Under the pieces are notes generated by a model. It had not been told where the DNA came from and ran no database searches. It was given only the letters and a program-made list of their open reading frames with translations. A DNA stretch of 64,000 bases, taken from NCBI RefSeq assembly GCF_000004195.4, contig NC_030683.2, positions 84,841,410-84,905,409 on the forward strand, given 5' to 3'. A program made the translations under genes and the position numbers. Below are positions 22,201 to 33,211 of this stretch, piece after piece (positions within the stretch are counted from its first letter, which is position 1; each line of letters starts with the position of its first letter). Origin of the DNA: Xenopus tropicalis (Eukaryota; Chordata; Amphibia; Anura; Pipidae).

Positions 22201-25053
22201 GTTAAGTATTCATTCTGGGGGTATAGTGTTACTTTCAGTACCTCAAAGGTACCAACACTCGTTTCATTTGTGAATTCTTTTTGCGCTATGCAATTTGCAA
22301 AAAAGGGAAAATGGGCAAAGCAGTGCAATTTTTAAACAGTTAGGGGAAGAAGTCTGCAAAACAACCATATTCAAATAAATATGTGCTGTGCAAAGTTTTT
22401 AAATTACTTCCATTGTTTCAGTTATCCATTGCCTGAGGCCTAAAGCCATGCACAGTGGTTTATTGCTTCAATCTATTGAGAAACAAACACTGGAAGGTCT
22501 AATAATTAAGATGCCATGATTTTTAATAAAAACTTTAAAACTGGAAGACAACTGCATCAAAAATGCATAAATAAAGAACCAGTACAGCCAATAGCATATA
22601 ACTCAATTGTATCTACAATGAAGAATGTATATTTTTTTAGCAAATATAAAATGTATAACTATTAGTCGTGTATTGAAAAATAAAGAAAGGTCTAGTTACA
22701 AATGTGTTGCAAACTGTGTCCCACAAAACTGGTTAATTTTCGTATCAGATGCACATTCTGAATGACAAACTGGATAGCTGTCGGCTGCATTTTATTTTAC
22801 ATGCAACCATGTGGCATACAGGTGAATTATTACTAATTTGCCAAGCTGCAAGTATATTTAGTGGGCTTTAAAGCATTATATGTCAAATTTCTGCATTTAA
22901 AAATGAACACATAATAAAATCATAGGCTGAAGAGCTAATTTGTTAATAATAGTGACAGATAAAACAAGTTGTCAGTTCTTGATAGTTAAAGAAGAAAAAA
23001 AATGTGGGGATAAAAGGACCAATACAAGAGGAAGGTGAAGTACATTTTACACTGCTTGGCTGTCATTTTACCTTTAGAAATAGAGGTTGGTATCATTACA
23101 CTGGTACATGATAAATAAAGGGATGTATTAATTTTAGCTAAATGTCCCGAAAATTGTTTTCGTTTGAATACGAAAATTTTGTACTTACAATCCGAACGTT
23201 CCGAAATTTTCGTATTGAAACGATCGTTTGTGAATGCCGATCCGATAGTCATGAAATTTTGGTATCCCAACGATCGTATACGGAGCGAAACCCTTTCTGA
23301 CTCTGACACTTCAATGCATGATGTGGAAGCTTTCCAAAGGATTCATTGGCACTCTGCAGCTCCAACCTGGCCAAAAGAAAGTCACGATACTGAAACTTGA
23401 ATACTTCTAGGAAGCAAACAGCTAAGTCAGAGAGTTTTGTTCATGTGGACCCTAATTTGTTACTGTTTATACATTAGGACTGTTTTTAATAATCTTACTT
23501 TTCAACCATATTGTATGGTCTTAGGTTCACATTTGGAGCCTCTGTGTAGTGCTTTGTACAAACATGCTGGTAACAAAAAGGAAAAATCAGACTATCCATT
23601 GACCCAGTTCACTGCATGTATAGGGTTATTAGTCCACCCAAAACAACATAAGACTTTACCTCTGTGCTTCAATCCAACTAAAATTGAAGTGGCCAAAACT
23701 GTAAAAATATTGACAAGATGACCCATGGATATACATTAAACATTTAACCTCGGTGCTTGATGCCTAACTTATTATTTTTTATAAGTTAAAAATCTAGATT
23801 TCCTTGGTAGATGTGACACCTAAGCTACAGCATCCCAAACCCAAATGCATGAGCTGGGCTGCAGACCCTACAGTGATGTGATTAAATTGAAAAAAATTCA
23901 TGTAGTGCCTTGGTGAGGAACAACTCCCAGCAGAGCAGGGACTCTTTTAAATAAAACAGACAATTGGTAGCCAGTGGCCCATTTGTTTACTGAACATCTA
24001 ACTCCGTTAACATCCTTATTTTGCTGATCATGTAATATTGCAGAAGTGACAATTAACATACTCACTCCAAAGAGCACAAATGAGTATTGAAAGAAGGTGG
24101 AGTCTCACCTAGAGGTTGAACCCTTTCATATGCAGTGGTGCCCACAGTGATCCAAGAGAGTGAACCTGGATCTCTTTCCACTGTGGTCCTTGCTCTTGTC
24201 AAGTATTGCCTGGGGAGTGCTAACCCCACTATACTACCACTCAGCAGTCCTTATTCATAGAATCCTGATACCTCAGCTTAATGCAGAAGTGCAGCTTATG
24301 TCCATCTCTGCTACTTAGGTGGAGAACAGAGACCCTAGCACATGACACTGCCTTCCCTTTCATCAACAAGGGTGCGGGGCACCCCATGTGCTTAAATAAA
24401 TGGTAGGCACAGGTCACATCTATGTCATTATTTCACACCCATATGGAGTATTATTTTAACAATATTATCCCAAAGATGCTGTAAATCTGGCCTATTAGTA
24501 AGACCTTTTCCCAATAACTGCAGTTTTAACATATACAATAACTTTTTTTTTTTTTTAATTTCTAGCACCAGATGGTCACAAGTGTCAGTATGTCAATGAA
24601 AATTCCATGGATGTAGTGGATCTTCTCTCAATCTCAAGTATGAACAGTGATCACCAAGATAATTTTCCTTTATCACAGCCCTGTGACATAGGTCAGTCTT
24701 CTAAGACATCTCAGTGGCATATTGGTGCTCAGTCTCCTCCAATTACATGTAAAGCATCTTTGCTGGGGCTTTCAGACTTAGAATTGAAGTTGGACAGCTT
24801 AATTGAACAACAAACAAAAACAAATGAAATCTTACAGTGTATACAAAAGGACATTGGTATATTACTTAGCCTACAAAGGAAAATGAATTGGCTTCTAAGA
24901 AACAACTTCACAGAGCTGCAACGGTCTATCATGTTCATTGAGAAAATGTTAAAAGACCAGGAAAACTATTTGGAACTCTCGCTACAAAGAATCCATAGAA
25001 AGCTAGAGGGGATGAACTGCATTCTCCGTGAAAGCAAATTGCAAGGCACATAA
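16290..25053 (+). CDS. Myb/SANT-like DNA-binding protein with C-terminal coiled coil
   Basis: Two coding exons join in phase: 16290-16707 (donor GGTAAAT) and 24566-25053 (acceptor AATTTCTAG), giving 301 residues. Residues 11-17 (PKRRKKR) look like a nuclear localisation signal. Residues about 17-90 resemble the Myb/SANT-like domain seen in NAIF1, MYPOP-like and Harbinger-associated Myb-like proteins, with Trp52 and Trp76 as core aromatics and a basic recognition segment. Residues about 210-290 form a heptad-like coiled coil, suggesting dimerisation. The first exon is open back through a good acceptor (AATAACAG, exon start 16237), so an upstream exon may add an earlier start; ATG 16290 has a weak context. 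The 7.9 kb intron is filled with a PLE and a Tc1 element. Target genes are unknown. Origin from a PIF/Harbinger Myb-like gene is possible but unproven. Confidence 0.75.
17701..17731 (-). ncRNA. Hammerhead-like motif, B repeat
   Basis: On the minus strand CTGAAGA is followed by GTCAC, a GGGGAAA loop, GTGAC, then GAAACG. This matches the C-U-G-A-N-G-A and G-A-A-A core of hammerhead ribozymes with a 5 bp stem II, although one unpaired A lies before the stem. Activity is not shown. Confidence 0.5.
18314..18345 (-). ncRNA. Hammerhead-like motif, B' repeat
   Basis: Second copy of the motif at 17701-17731, with one extra base in the loop. The stem and both conserved strands are unchanged. Confidence 0.5.
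18545..19745 (-). pseudogene. Penelope-like reverse transcriptase/GIY-YIG remnant
   Basis: The longest open piece, 19343-19696, contains [10 protein letters not shown] (RT motif C) and LPFFDLELE. The next, 18748-19131, contains a Cys-rich CHNCLAC linker and GVIYVGICR, the first strand of a GIY-YIG endonuclease. Stop codons and frame changes break the ORF, and homology continues weakly to about 18545. The N-terminal RT motifs A and B are absent, so the element is dead and 5'-truncated. It is a Penelope-like retroelement, not a host gene. Confidence 0.85.
20563..21785 (+). mobile_element. Tc1-like DNA transposon, internally deleted
   Basis: Terminal inverted repeats begin CAGTGAGGAACATAAGTATT and end with its complement, AATACTTATGTTCCTCACTG. 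TA dinucleotides flank both ends (20561-20562 and 21786-21787). The element is about 1.2 kb and inserted just outside the PLE in the intron of the Myb-like gene. Confidence 0.92.
20874..21524 (+). pseudogene. Tc1 transposase remnant
   Basis: The first frame (20874-21224) starts [10 protein letters not shown] and includes a helix-turn-helix ([16 protein letters not shown]). It jumps directly from the second DNA-binding region to [11 protein letters not shown], so a few hundred bases of linker are deleted. A frameshift near 21225 moves to 21228-21524, which has [12 protein letters not shown] and [10 protein letters not shown]. All three acidic catalytic positions (D, D, E) can still be recognised, but not in one frame, so the transposase is inactive. 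Confidence 0.9.
21788..24565 (+). other. Intron remainder of the Myb-like gene
   Basis: No exon is seen. A fragment of the MITE at 9037-9518 lies inverted near 23140-23400, with a shared CTCTGCAGCTCCAACCTGG block. A T-rich tract leads into the acceptor at 24561-24565. Confidence 0.5.
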
Positions 25054-25097
25054 CCAGGAAGACTGCAACTCTCTTCAACAAATAGCATAATATTTGC

Positions 25098-25581
25098 TTT
25101 AAAGGAGAATGCAAGTCAAAATATAAAAAGCATACTGCCCAATAGCCCTCCTATTGTTTAGTAAAAACGCCACACTTTTGGCTCACCTAATCAAATATTT
25201 ACTCAGTCACACTTACTTCACATTTTCTAGAACAGGCAGCCATCCTTTCCCTCCTTGCCATACTGCACATGTGTTTCATTCCCTCCCCCCCTCCCCTCTG
25301 CCAGATCCGCTTCTGATTGGCTGGTGGGCATGTGTAGCTCAGAACAGGAGACAGGATCAAGTTACACACATGCTCAGAGAATAGGAAGGCTGCCGCTGGC
25401 ACCTACAGGGAGGGGAGAGAGATTTCAGTGATGTCATTGGAGTCTTCACACTGCTGTAGGCTGCCAGCACCATATCTCAGAGAAGCAAGCAGGGATCTGG
25501 GAATTTAGATATGCAGTAAGTACTTAAAAAAAATGCCTTTAGACTTACTTTTAATTTATATTAACCTTTCATTGTTCTTTA
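25098..25581. mobile_element. TTTAAAGGAGAATGCAAG MITE
   Basis: Left end TTTAAAGGAGAATGCAAG and right end TTTCATTGTTCTTTAA are typical of TTAA-bounded Xenopus MITEs. It starts only 45 bases past the stop of the Myb-like gene, so the 3' UTR of that gene probably reads into it. The stretch 25582-26202 shows no gene. Confidence 0.65.
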
Positions 25582-26202
25582 ACAAAGCATTTTGTTACAG
25601 ATACTATGACACAATTTAAAGTATTTACAGGTACAGATCTCCTAAGCTAGTACTAATCCCCATGTGTATCCCGGTTTAGCGGCTCAGAGGGCAATCTCTG
25701 CCAACCCAGTGTGAAGGCAAAATAATATAAATTGCCCCCATTTACAATTGAATGGCTGATGCGGACTTATTGCACCTTGAGAAAGTCAGAGGTGGCAAGA
25801 CAAAACATGCATTGGTGGAATAATGATTTAAACAGGCAGTGATGAAATGGTGGCGGGATGGCTATGGAACTCTAATATCATTGCGCTCACATGCTAGCGC
25901 TCCAGATGGACAATGTCAACTTTGCCAGGAGTGGCGAGATAGCATGTTAATGCTAAGCCCTGTGCACAGTTACCATCAGCAGCATCTTTATCTACATTAC
26001 AGATATGTATAAGCGTGCAGCCCCACCAAGTGTGGAAGCAGAGATCGGCACAAAAACTCAAAAGCAGGCAATTTCAGATCCGATTCCACTCTATGTAGCT
26101 GCACGCAGGCATAAGCTATAACTGTCAGTGCAGCTACAGAGAGATACGGATTACAGCCGATCCGCTTTAACCACAGGCCAAGAGCAGAGGAGCAAACACC
26201 TT

Positions 26203-26667
26203 GGGGCACATTTACTAACCCACGAACGGGCCGAATGCGTCCGATTGCGGTTTTTTCGTAATGATCGGTAATTTTGCGAGTTTTTCGGCGTCTTTACGAT
26301 TTTTGCGTAAAAACGCGAGTTTTCCGGCGTCTTTACGAAAGTTGCGCAAAGTCGCGATTTTTTCGTAGCGTTAAAACTTGCGCGAAACGTCGCGCCTTTT
26401 AAGTTTTAACGCTACGAAAAAGGCGCGACTTTGCGCGCAAGTGTTAACGCTACGAAAAAATCGAGACTGCGCAACTTTCGTAAAGACGCCGAAAAACTCG
26501 CGTTTTTACGCAAAAATTGTAAAGACGCCGAAAAACTCGCGTTTTTACGCAAAAATCGTAAAGACGCCGAAAACATCGCAAAAAATACGAAAAAGTCGCA
26601 AAATGTTCGTTTCCAATCGGAATTTTTCCAATTCGGATTCGAAATCGTGTCTTAGTAAATCAGCCCC
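26203..26667. mobile_element. GGGGCACATTTACTAA palindromic MITE, complete copy
   Basis: Left terminus GGGGCACATTTACTAACCC pairs with right terminus TTAGTAAATCAGCCCC. Flanking CTT may be a 3 bp duplication. The interior has alternating AAAACGCGAG, GACGCCGAAA and GCGCGAC blocks in both orientations. It is the intact relative of 2913-3266. Confidence 0.8.
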
Positions 26668-27625
26668 CTTGTGTGACCATGCCCTTAAGCGCCAAGTCAA
26701 CCAAATTTCTACGTTAACTTGTCTGACCCATGGGTTTTGGGCCAGCCTGCATTTCACTACTGACTACACTTATCATCCTAAAATAATATTGTTCATTATA
26801 AGGGAATTGTCATAAAGACCTTTTAACAGTGAACTGTTTATATAATAAAAAAAAAATATAGATAACCTGTAGTGGATGTTTAATGAATGTGTTTCAGTAA
26901 GTAATAATAATAATTTCAATAATATGAAGATTTGGTGAGCAACACAAAGTCTCTACATGTGAGATCTTCATCCACAATATTTTTTCTATTAAAATTTATT
27001 AAATTATAATTATATAATCATGACAAAACAAACAAGCACTTTTTTCTAAAATAAACCAAGAGTCATGTGTGGAGTTTGGGACAGCCTGCTCAGAGGTACT
27101 AAAAAAATAAAAAAAAACAAGGCTTTAACATTTGGGGCGTAGACCAACTGTCACATAAGATATATAAAATATTGTAAGGGGCACTTATGAATGACACAAT
27201 AGTTTATTAGGCTGTATATAGGCTTATTTATCAAAAGATGAAAATGGGAAATGTCACTGATCTCTAGTCACTTACATGGGATTTTGTAAGGACATATGAT
27301 GTGCCCCATAGAATCCATTCAGAATTATGTTCAAAACATAATGTATATATATATATATTTTTTTTTTTAATGCTTGAGACACAAGTCTGGTAATTTTTTC
27401 TGTACATGGTATAATTGTCCTTAACTGGAAAAAATGTCATGTTATTAATAACAGACTGATGTCCAATACGCAGATAATAAACTTTAATTCCATATTTATC
27501 TGTAAATACTTCACTTGTTTGATCAAATGAAGTCATTACTCAACAGTTAATGATTGGCAGTGTGGAGCTTCACAAAAGTAATATTTCAATAAATGTTTTA
27601 CATAATCAGCAATCAATAACATTAT
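26668..27625. other. Intergenic, no gene recognised
   Basis: AT-rich sequence with a short (TA) and T run near 27345-27368. No supported feature. Confidence 0.4.
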
Positions 27626-28019
27626 GGGGCCAATTACTAATGGTCGGATTTTTGTTTCAGATTTGGATTTTAGCAATAAAAGTCCCCGAACTAAAAATCC
27701 ACAACTTTTTCAACATTTACTTTGCGTCAAAAAGCCTAAAAATCCAAATCTGACAATTTTCTAGTTAAAACTTGCTAAGATCATGAAGAAGTCAATGATA
27801 AATGTCCCTTCCAAAAAAGGATCCTCTTCTCCTTTAAAACTTGGATTTTTTATGCTGTTTTTTTTTTTTTTTTTGTGCGAAAATACGAAAAAGTCAAGTT
27901 TTCGGAGCGACTTTTTCAGTTCAGACTTTTTAGTAAATGACAGGCATTCATGGAAATGAGTTTATTCTAATTTTTAATAAGAAAATGAGAAAATTTAAGC
28001 GTTTTAGTAAATCTGCCCC
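27626..28019. mobile_element. GGGGC...GCCCC MITE
   Basis: The left end GGGGCCAATTACTAATGG and the right end TTAGTAAATCTGCCCC are an imperfect inverted pair of the same terminal style as 4617-4837. It ends about 20 bases beyond the timm8b poly(A) signal. Confidence 0.6.
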
Positions 28020-28039
28020 ACGGGTATCCTTGATTGGAG

Positions 28040-28045
28040 TTTATT
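28040..28045 (-). terminator. Polyadenylation signal of timm8b
   Basis: AATAAA on the minus strand, about 100 bases past the timm8b stop codon. Confidence 0.6.
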
Positions 28046-28143
28046 CATCCTCTTGTGTCAAGTTAATCTTCTTTAAACCAGGAAGTGGAATTCCAGCATC
28101 CAGGATAAGAACTACAGAGAAAAGTCCTTGAGCTGAACATATG

Positions 28144-31100
28144 TTAATGTGCCCCCTTCTGTACAATCTGAGCAAACCGATTGGTGACAGACAAGGTCGT
28201 ATCTATGAATCGGTCTACACAGCTGACTAAGCAGTTCTCAGTCCGCGAATCCAGCTTGTTTCCAGGTCTGTCCATGCATTTGTCCCAGCACACATCCATA
28301 AAATTATGCACCTGGAGGGAAACGTGAAAGAAATCAAATACATCAGGAAATCACAAATGTGGAAACAATTTGTTTTTCATTAATCTTCTGCACACTATTT
28401 TCTTATATTCTTCATGCTGTCTATTGCCTTTAAAACATATATTGCAGCAGAAACATGGCACCTAGCTTTTTTTTTGCTGCAATATATGTGTTTTTTCCTT
28501 ATTTCAAGTATAGCATTTACGCTCAGGGTCACACATACACACACATATATTATATATATATATAGAAAATAATCATCTGTGGCCAGCACACCCTTCAATG
28601 TTTCATCAAAATTTTTTTATTGTAGATATATTGTTAAAACCATCGTTCCGGTCCTTATTAGGACCTCTCTCAAGGATAAAAAACAATAGTGCATCACATC
28701 TAAATTTGGATAGATATATATATATATATATAAACAGTTCAGGATCAGGCACTCACGTATCAAAAAAGGTTTCATGTGCCTGGGTGCAGACCATCAGAGA
28801 TACGACCAGTAAATAAAATCCGCACTCACAGGACTTAGGAAAACAAAAAATATTTTATTTGGCAAACGACTAACGTTTCGGCTGGCACAGCAGCCTTTCT
28901 CAAAGTGGATGTGAAACAAACAAATTCCCCAATTATACCCAACAATGGCGCCAAAAAACCAGTGTGACGTCATCCACTGGGTGTGTTTAAGATACATGAA
29001 TGAATAGGACAAAACATGTTACAAAATCAAGTGTAAAAAATAGAAACATAAAAGTGAAACGGTAAATGGGACACCCAGTGTGGCAGAAAGTGTATAGTAA
29101 ATGAAATAAAAGAAATGAGATAAAAAGAGCTTGTACACACTTGTACTGAACTGTAACTCTCACTATTAGTACCTAGAGTGATGTTGTGCCGAGTCAGATG
29201 AGGGGCATGAGGAATACCTCCGTAGAGCTTGTCACTTAATAGGGTAGCGGTGGCGCTTGTTATACACGGGCAGGACCGTCTAGGAGCAGTAGTAGCCCGA
29301 ATGTGTTGCGCTCATCCGTGCGACGTTGAGCGGGCAATCATATGAGGAAGTACGTGACAGCCGTCACGGTAATTAATACTGGGCCCGAGAGCTGTATACA
29401 TCCTTTCAAGTTGCGCTAATCGGCGCGGAACAAAGTTATAGTTCAAAGGGATAGCGGATTACGGCCAGGATAGCTAGTGTCATGTATGAACATGGAGTCC
29501 TTGATATTTAGTAGGACCCAATACGTCAATACAGTGCACATATTTATACCATCCAGGGACCAATGTAGAACCTGCTTAAGGGGTCAATAACAGATTTTTT
29601 ATCGTTTATTAAGGGCAGAAAAGGGTATGGAACAAGTGGACTGGTAGGGTGTTGGTGTTCGTGCCCGGCAAAGGGTGAACCGCCATACACTGTACATAAG
29701 TCCATAGCAAGACATGCGCAGAATATAGGGCAATATATAGGTACTGGACATGAGTATGTAATGAACGGTACAGTAAGGTACAAGCTGGTAAAAGAAAAGT
29801 GACATGTGAATTAAAAGCAGTATGCTAAAAGCAGGATAGAGGAGCCACTGGAAAACATATTCAAAAAGCTAAAGAGCTGTAAACAGGGGTTAAATAGAGC
29901 CAAGTAATGTCAGAGACCAAAGAGACAACTTATAAAGCAACACTAAGATTTTGAAACAGTTCACAAAGGGCGGATTGAAGGTTCATAACAATGTATCCAA
30001 ACGTCAGGTTAAATGCCCACAACAATGTAGCAATCCGAGGAGATGATACAGAAGGTTGCTAACAAGCGAGATGATAAAGTATATGAGATAATAAATGTTG
30101 GGAGGGCTGCACGTCGAGGTAAAAGTCAATGTTATTTCAAATAAAACGGGGAGTATGAGACCATTTCATTCAGGCCATGTGGATTAATGGTATTAAGTCT
30201 GTGCATCCATTTTAGTTCTGTGCGTAAGAGTAGTTTCTCACGGTCCCCACCCCTGACAGGGGGGGGAACAAAGTCAATAAGCATGGTACGTAGACTAGCC
30301 AGTGAATGGTTGTTTGTTAGAAAGTGTGCGGCCACAGGGGTATCAGCCACTCCTGTGGCTAGAGCTGTACGTATCGCTGATCTATGATTTGCCATCCGGT
30401 CTCTAAAGGAGGTAATGGTCTTACCAATGTACATGAGGCCACAGGGGCATTTGATAAAGTATATAACATACTTTGAGGTGCATGTCAATCTGTGTTGTAT
30501 TTGTATGGCCTTCCCAGTATGTGGGTGATTAAACGCCGGACCAGTGATGAGTGAGCTGCAGGTGGTGCAGTTGGGGCATCTGTAGCACCCAAGTCGGGCT
30601 GATGGTAGCCATGAGGTAGGTGTCACTGTAGAATAACTGTGGACGGGGTCCGTTTTAACAAGTAGATCACGTAGGCTTCTTCCTCTTCGATACGCGATGC
30701 GTGGGGGGGTTCTGAAAATAGGGGGAAGTGATCGATCTTTTTGTACTACAGACCAATGGTATAGTATGGAGTCTGTGAGTGGCTTAATGTCGGGGGCAAA
30801 TGCTGTAATAAATGTCAATCTTTCATTCTGATTCTTTGGTTTAGAATGATTATTCGTGTCCAAAGTCTGTGCACGAGGCAAGCTGAGTGCTCTTTCTTTG
30901 CTTTGAAGGAGATCCCGTAAGTTATAGCCCCTTTGTAGAAAGCGTTGAACTAGATCATCGAGTTGCTGATGTAGGAGTGTGTGATCGGAATTGTTACGCA
31001 CCATTCTTACCATTTGTGAGTATGGGATACTTCTGAGTAGGTGCGGAGGGTGACAGGAGGAATGGTGTAATAAAGTGTTACGGTCCGTGGCCTTCCTATA

Positions 31101-32959
31101 GGTGGTTGTGATAAATGTAGAACCAGACAGTATGATTGTTAGGTCCAGAAAAGCAACCGACACTGGGTCTACATGTGCTGTAAACTTGATGGTAGTAGGG
31201 AGATCATTCAGTTCTTGGACCATGGTCAAAAATTGTTCCTGCGACCCAGACCAGAGGATCAATAGGTCGTCGATATAGCGGAATAGACTGAAGATGTGTT
31301 TACCATAATTAGGAAAAATATAAGAATTTTCAAAATTAGACATAAATACATTTGCAAAAGAGGGGGCAACATTGGAGCCCATACTGGTGCCGCTGATCTG
31401 TAGGTAGTATGCAAGTTCAAATTTGAAGTAATTCAATGTCAAGCAGTGGTTAAGGAGGGTTATCAAAAATTCTGTAGGTGGTCTGTCTTTTTTAGGGTGA
31501 TCTTGTAGGAATTTTTGAACAACGGCCACACCTTCGGTAATTGGAATGACTGTGTATAGTGAAGAGACATCCATAGTGGCCAGAAGCAGTTTATTGGGCA
31601 AAGGGTAAAGTTCCTGTAGTTTCACTAATAAGTCCCCTGTGTCTCGGATATAAGTATCCATTTTGTGTACAATAGGCTGTAGATAATAATCGACATAGAT
31701 GGATAGTGGTTGTAGGAGTGAATCACATGCGCTCACGATAGGACGGCCTGGTGGTGTAGTTAAGTTCTTGTGTATTTTTGGCAGAGTGTAAAAGATGGGA
31801 CATTTGGGGAATTCTTTGGTTAGAAACTTAAAGGTATCATTGGTAATGAAGCCACCATCCAAACCTAGTCGCAGTGAGTTGTCAATGGTTTTTTTAAAAG
31901 TAGGACCAGGATCCCTATCAAGTCTCTTATATATAGTTTTATCTGCAAGTTGTTGTAAGATTTCCTGTCTGTAATCCGAGTAATCTTGGATTACCACAGA
32001 GCCCCCCTTGTCTGCAGGGCGAATCGTGATGTTGGGGTTTTGGGACAAGGAAGTGATGGCTTCCCTTTCGCTACTAGTAAGATTGGGATATGTGGGTCTA
32101 GAATGTATATGTTTTTAGGTCTCATCAATAAGTAATCTGGTGAAAGCTGTAATTGATTTGGGAGTGTTAGGGGGTTCAAACTGACTAGGGGCTTTGAACC
32201 GTGTCGGATCAATAGAGGAGGAGGTGGTACGAAAATGGTCCCGCAGTTTCATGCTGCGTTGAAACCTATGGATATCAATCATTGTATCCAGAGTGTTAGT
32301 TCTAGAAGTAGGTACAAAAGACAAGCCTTTTGAAAGGAGTGACTGTTCTGATTCAGTCAAATTATGAGTACTTAAATTAAAGACTACTTGTTCCGTGGCC
32401 GCAAATTTCTTGCGGAACGGATGTTGGTGCCCGCCTCGCCTCTTATTGGGGCGCCCCCTGATGGGGGGCGAGAGTCTGGTCCTAAAAAATGAGATTGGGG
32501 TGAATCTGTACGGAGTGTTGGATAATTGGGGGCCCGAGATTGTCTTCCCCTATGGAAAACCCGTGTCCTGTCAGGTGTGTCAGAGTCAGATGATGTATTG
32601 GTATAGGGAGAGGAGTCAATCCTTTCAGTATGTGGGTTCAGGGCAGTATGGATTCTCCTACCACGGGACCCTATTTCCCCCCCGGTCAACCAACGGTATA
32701 CCCGTCTGTTCTGGTAATCGGCAGATACTGTGGTCACCTTCTGTTTTTTAATAGAAAGAGTGCCGCACACATAGGGACTTGATACAAAAGAAAAAGTGGT
32801 TTTATTGAAAAAATTCCAACGTTTCGAGCACAATCTGTGCTCTTCCTCAGGGACAAACCACCATTGTGTGCGGCACTCTTTCTATTATATTTTTGTTTTT
32901 TGACCTGCACCAAGGGCATTTGGACTTTTATAGGGTGTGCTCATCCCTGTATACTGTAT

Positions 32960-33020
<61 letters not shown>

Positions 33021-33211
33021 GCAAAACGCATCAACAGTGTAAGCCCCCCACAGAAGCCCCATGTGTAAGCCTCACGTGGGTGAGTGACTCGCACCTGTGC
33101 AGTGAACTGGGCTTTCTGCTGTTCCACCGCGATCATCCTCTGCAGTTCTGCAGCCTCGGCGGGACTCGCTCCAGTCCCAGACAAATCCAGGTTCGAATCA
33201 AAGTCAGACAT
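28144..33211 (-). CDS. timm8b: Mitochondrial import inner membrane translocase subunit Tim8 B
   Basis: Small Tim chaperone of the mitochondrial intermembrane space that, with a Tim13-type partner, escorts hydrophobic precursors to the inner membrane. Two coding exons: 33095-33211 (39 codons, donor CAG|GTGCGA) and 28144-28311 (acceptor CCCTCCAG), joined in phase 0 to 94 residues. The twin CX3C signature is plain in exon 2: CWDKC and CLVSC, which form the two disulfides. [15 protein letters not shown] is the conserved C-terminal helix, and [19 protein letters not shown] in exon 1 closely matches vertebrate TIMM8B. The 4.8 kb intron has been invaded by a near full-length PLE on the same strand and by an (AT)n tract close to exon 1. 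The gene is divergent from sdhd across 407 bp, as in other vertebrates. Confidence 0.96.
28874..28905 (-). ncRNA. Degenerate hammerhead-like hairpin at PLE end
   Basis: On the minus strand a GGCTG-CTGTG-CCAGCC hairpin is followed by GAAACG, but the upstream strand reads CTTTGAGAAA, not CTGANGA. The placement in PLE terminal sequence and the GAAACG strand match the other sites. The core is probably damaged. Confidence 0.35.
30132..32750 (-). pseudogene. PLE polyprotein: reverse transcriptase plus GIY-YIG endonuclease
   Basis: The frame 32048-30132 is open for 638 codons. Numbered from its first residue: PADKGGSVV (11-19), RT motif A with MDVSSLYT (Asp160), motif [13 protein letters not shown] (219-230), motif C YIDD (258-261), a Cys-rich [10 protein letters not shown] linker (488-497) and a GIY-YIG nuclease (VIYFI...LMYIG, 528-542). 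Upstream in the same frame an open stretch with [13 protein letters not shown] and [12 protein letters not shown] is separated only by a single TAA at 32115-32117. Further upstream (32384-32750) the N-terminal part lies in another frame, so one frameshift is needed. With one stop and one frameshift this copy is probably inactive but recent. It is an element gene, not a host gene. Confidence 0.92.
32751..32887. mobile_element. Solo PLE-like terminal segment with inverted arms
   Basis: Perfect 20-base inverted arms, TAGAAAGAGTGCCGCACACA and its complement, enclose a segment with TTTTATTGAAAA and a hammerhead-like hairpin. It lies just upstream of the N-terminal PLE frame and could be the 5' terminal repeat of the PLE in the timm8b intron or an independent insertion; its sequence differs from the end near 28874. 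Confidence 0.6.
32820..32850 (-). ncRNA. Hammerhead-like motif (best stem)
   Basis: Minus strand: CTGAGGA, A, then GAGCACA-GAT-TGTGCTC (7 bp stem, 3-base loop), then GAAACG. Both conserved hammerhead strands are exact and the stem is perfect. It is the strongest of the eight sites by stem length. Catalysis is not shown. Confidence 0.55.
32965..33017. repeat. (AT)n microsatellite
   Basis: About 50 bases of alternating TA, beginning about 80 bases beyond the exon 1 donor of timm8b. It is probably length-polymorphic. Confidence 0.95.

Larger units (their letters stand above)
28735..32760 (-). mobile_element. Penelope-like element in the timm8b intron
   Basis: About 4 kb on the minus strand: an N-terminal region (about 32750-32120), a long RT/GIY-YIG frame (30132-32048), then about 1.3 kb of non-coding 3' sequence ending in a CGAAACG-containing hairpin segment near 28874. 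The edges are approximate because no target duplication was found. It is sense relative to timm8b, so its sequence is part of the primary transcript. Confidence 0.85.

Noticed and set aside
26378..26815. 145-codon plus-strand ORF with repeated KTPKNSRFYAKIV
   Set aside because: It translates the repeated TACGAAAA/GACGCC blocks of a palindromic MITE.
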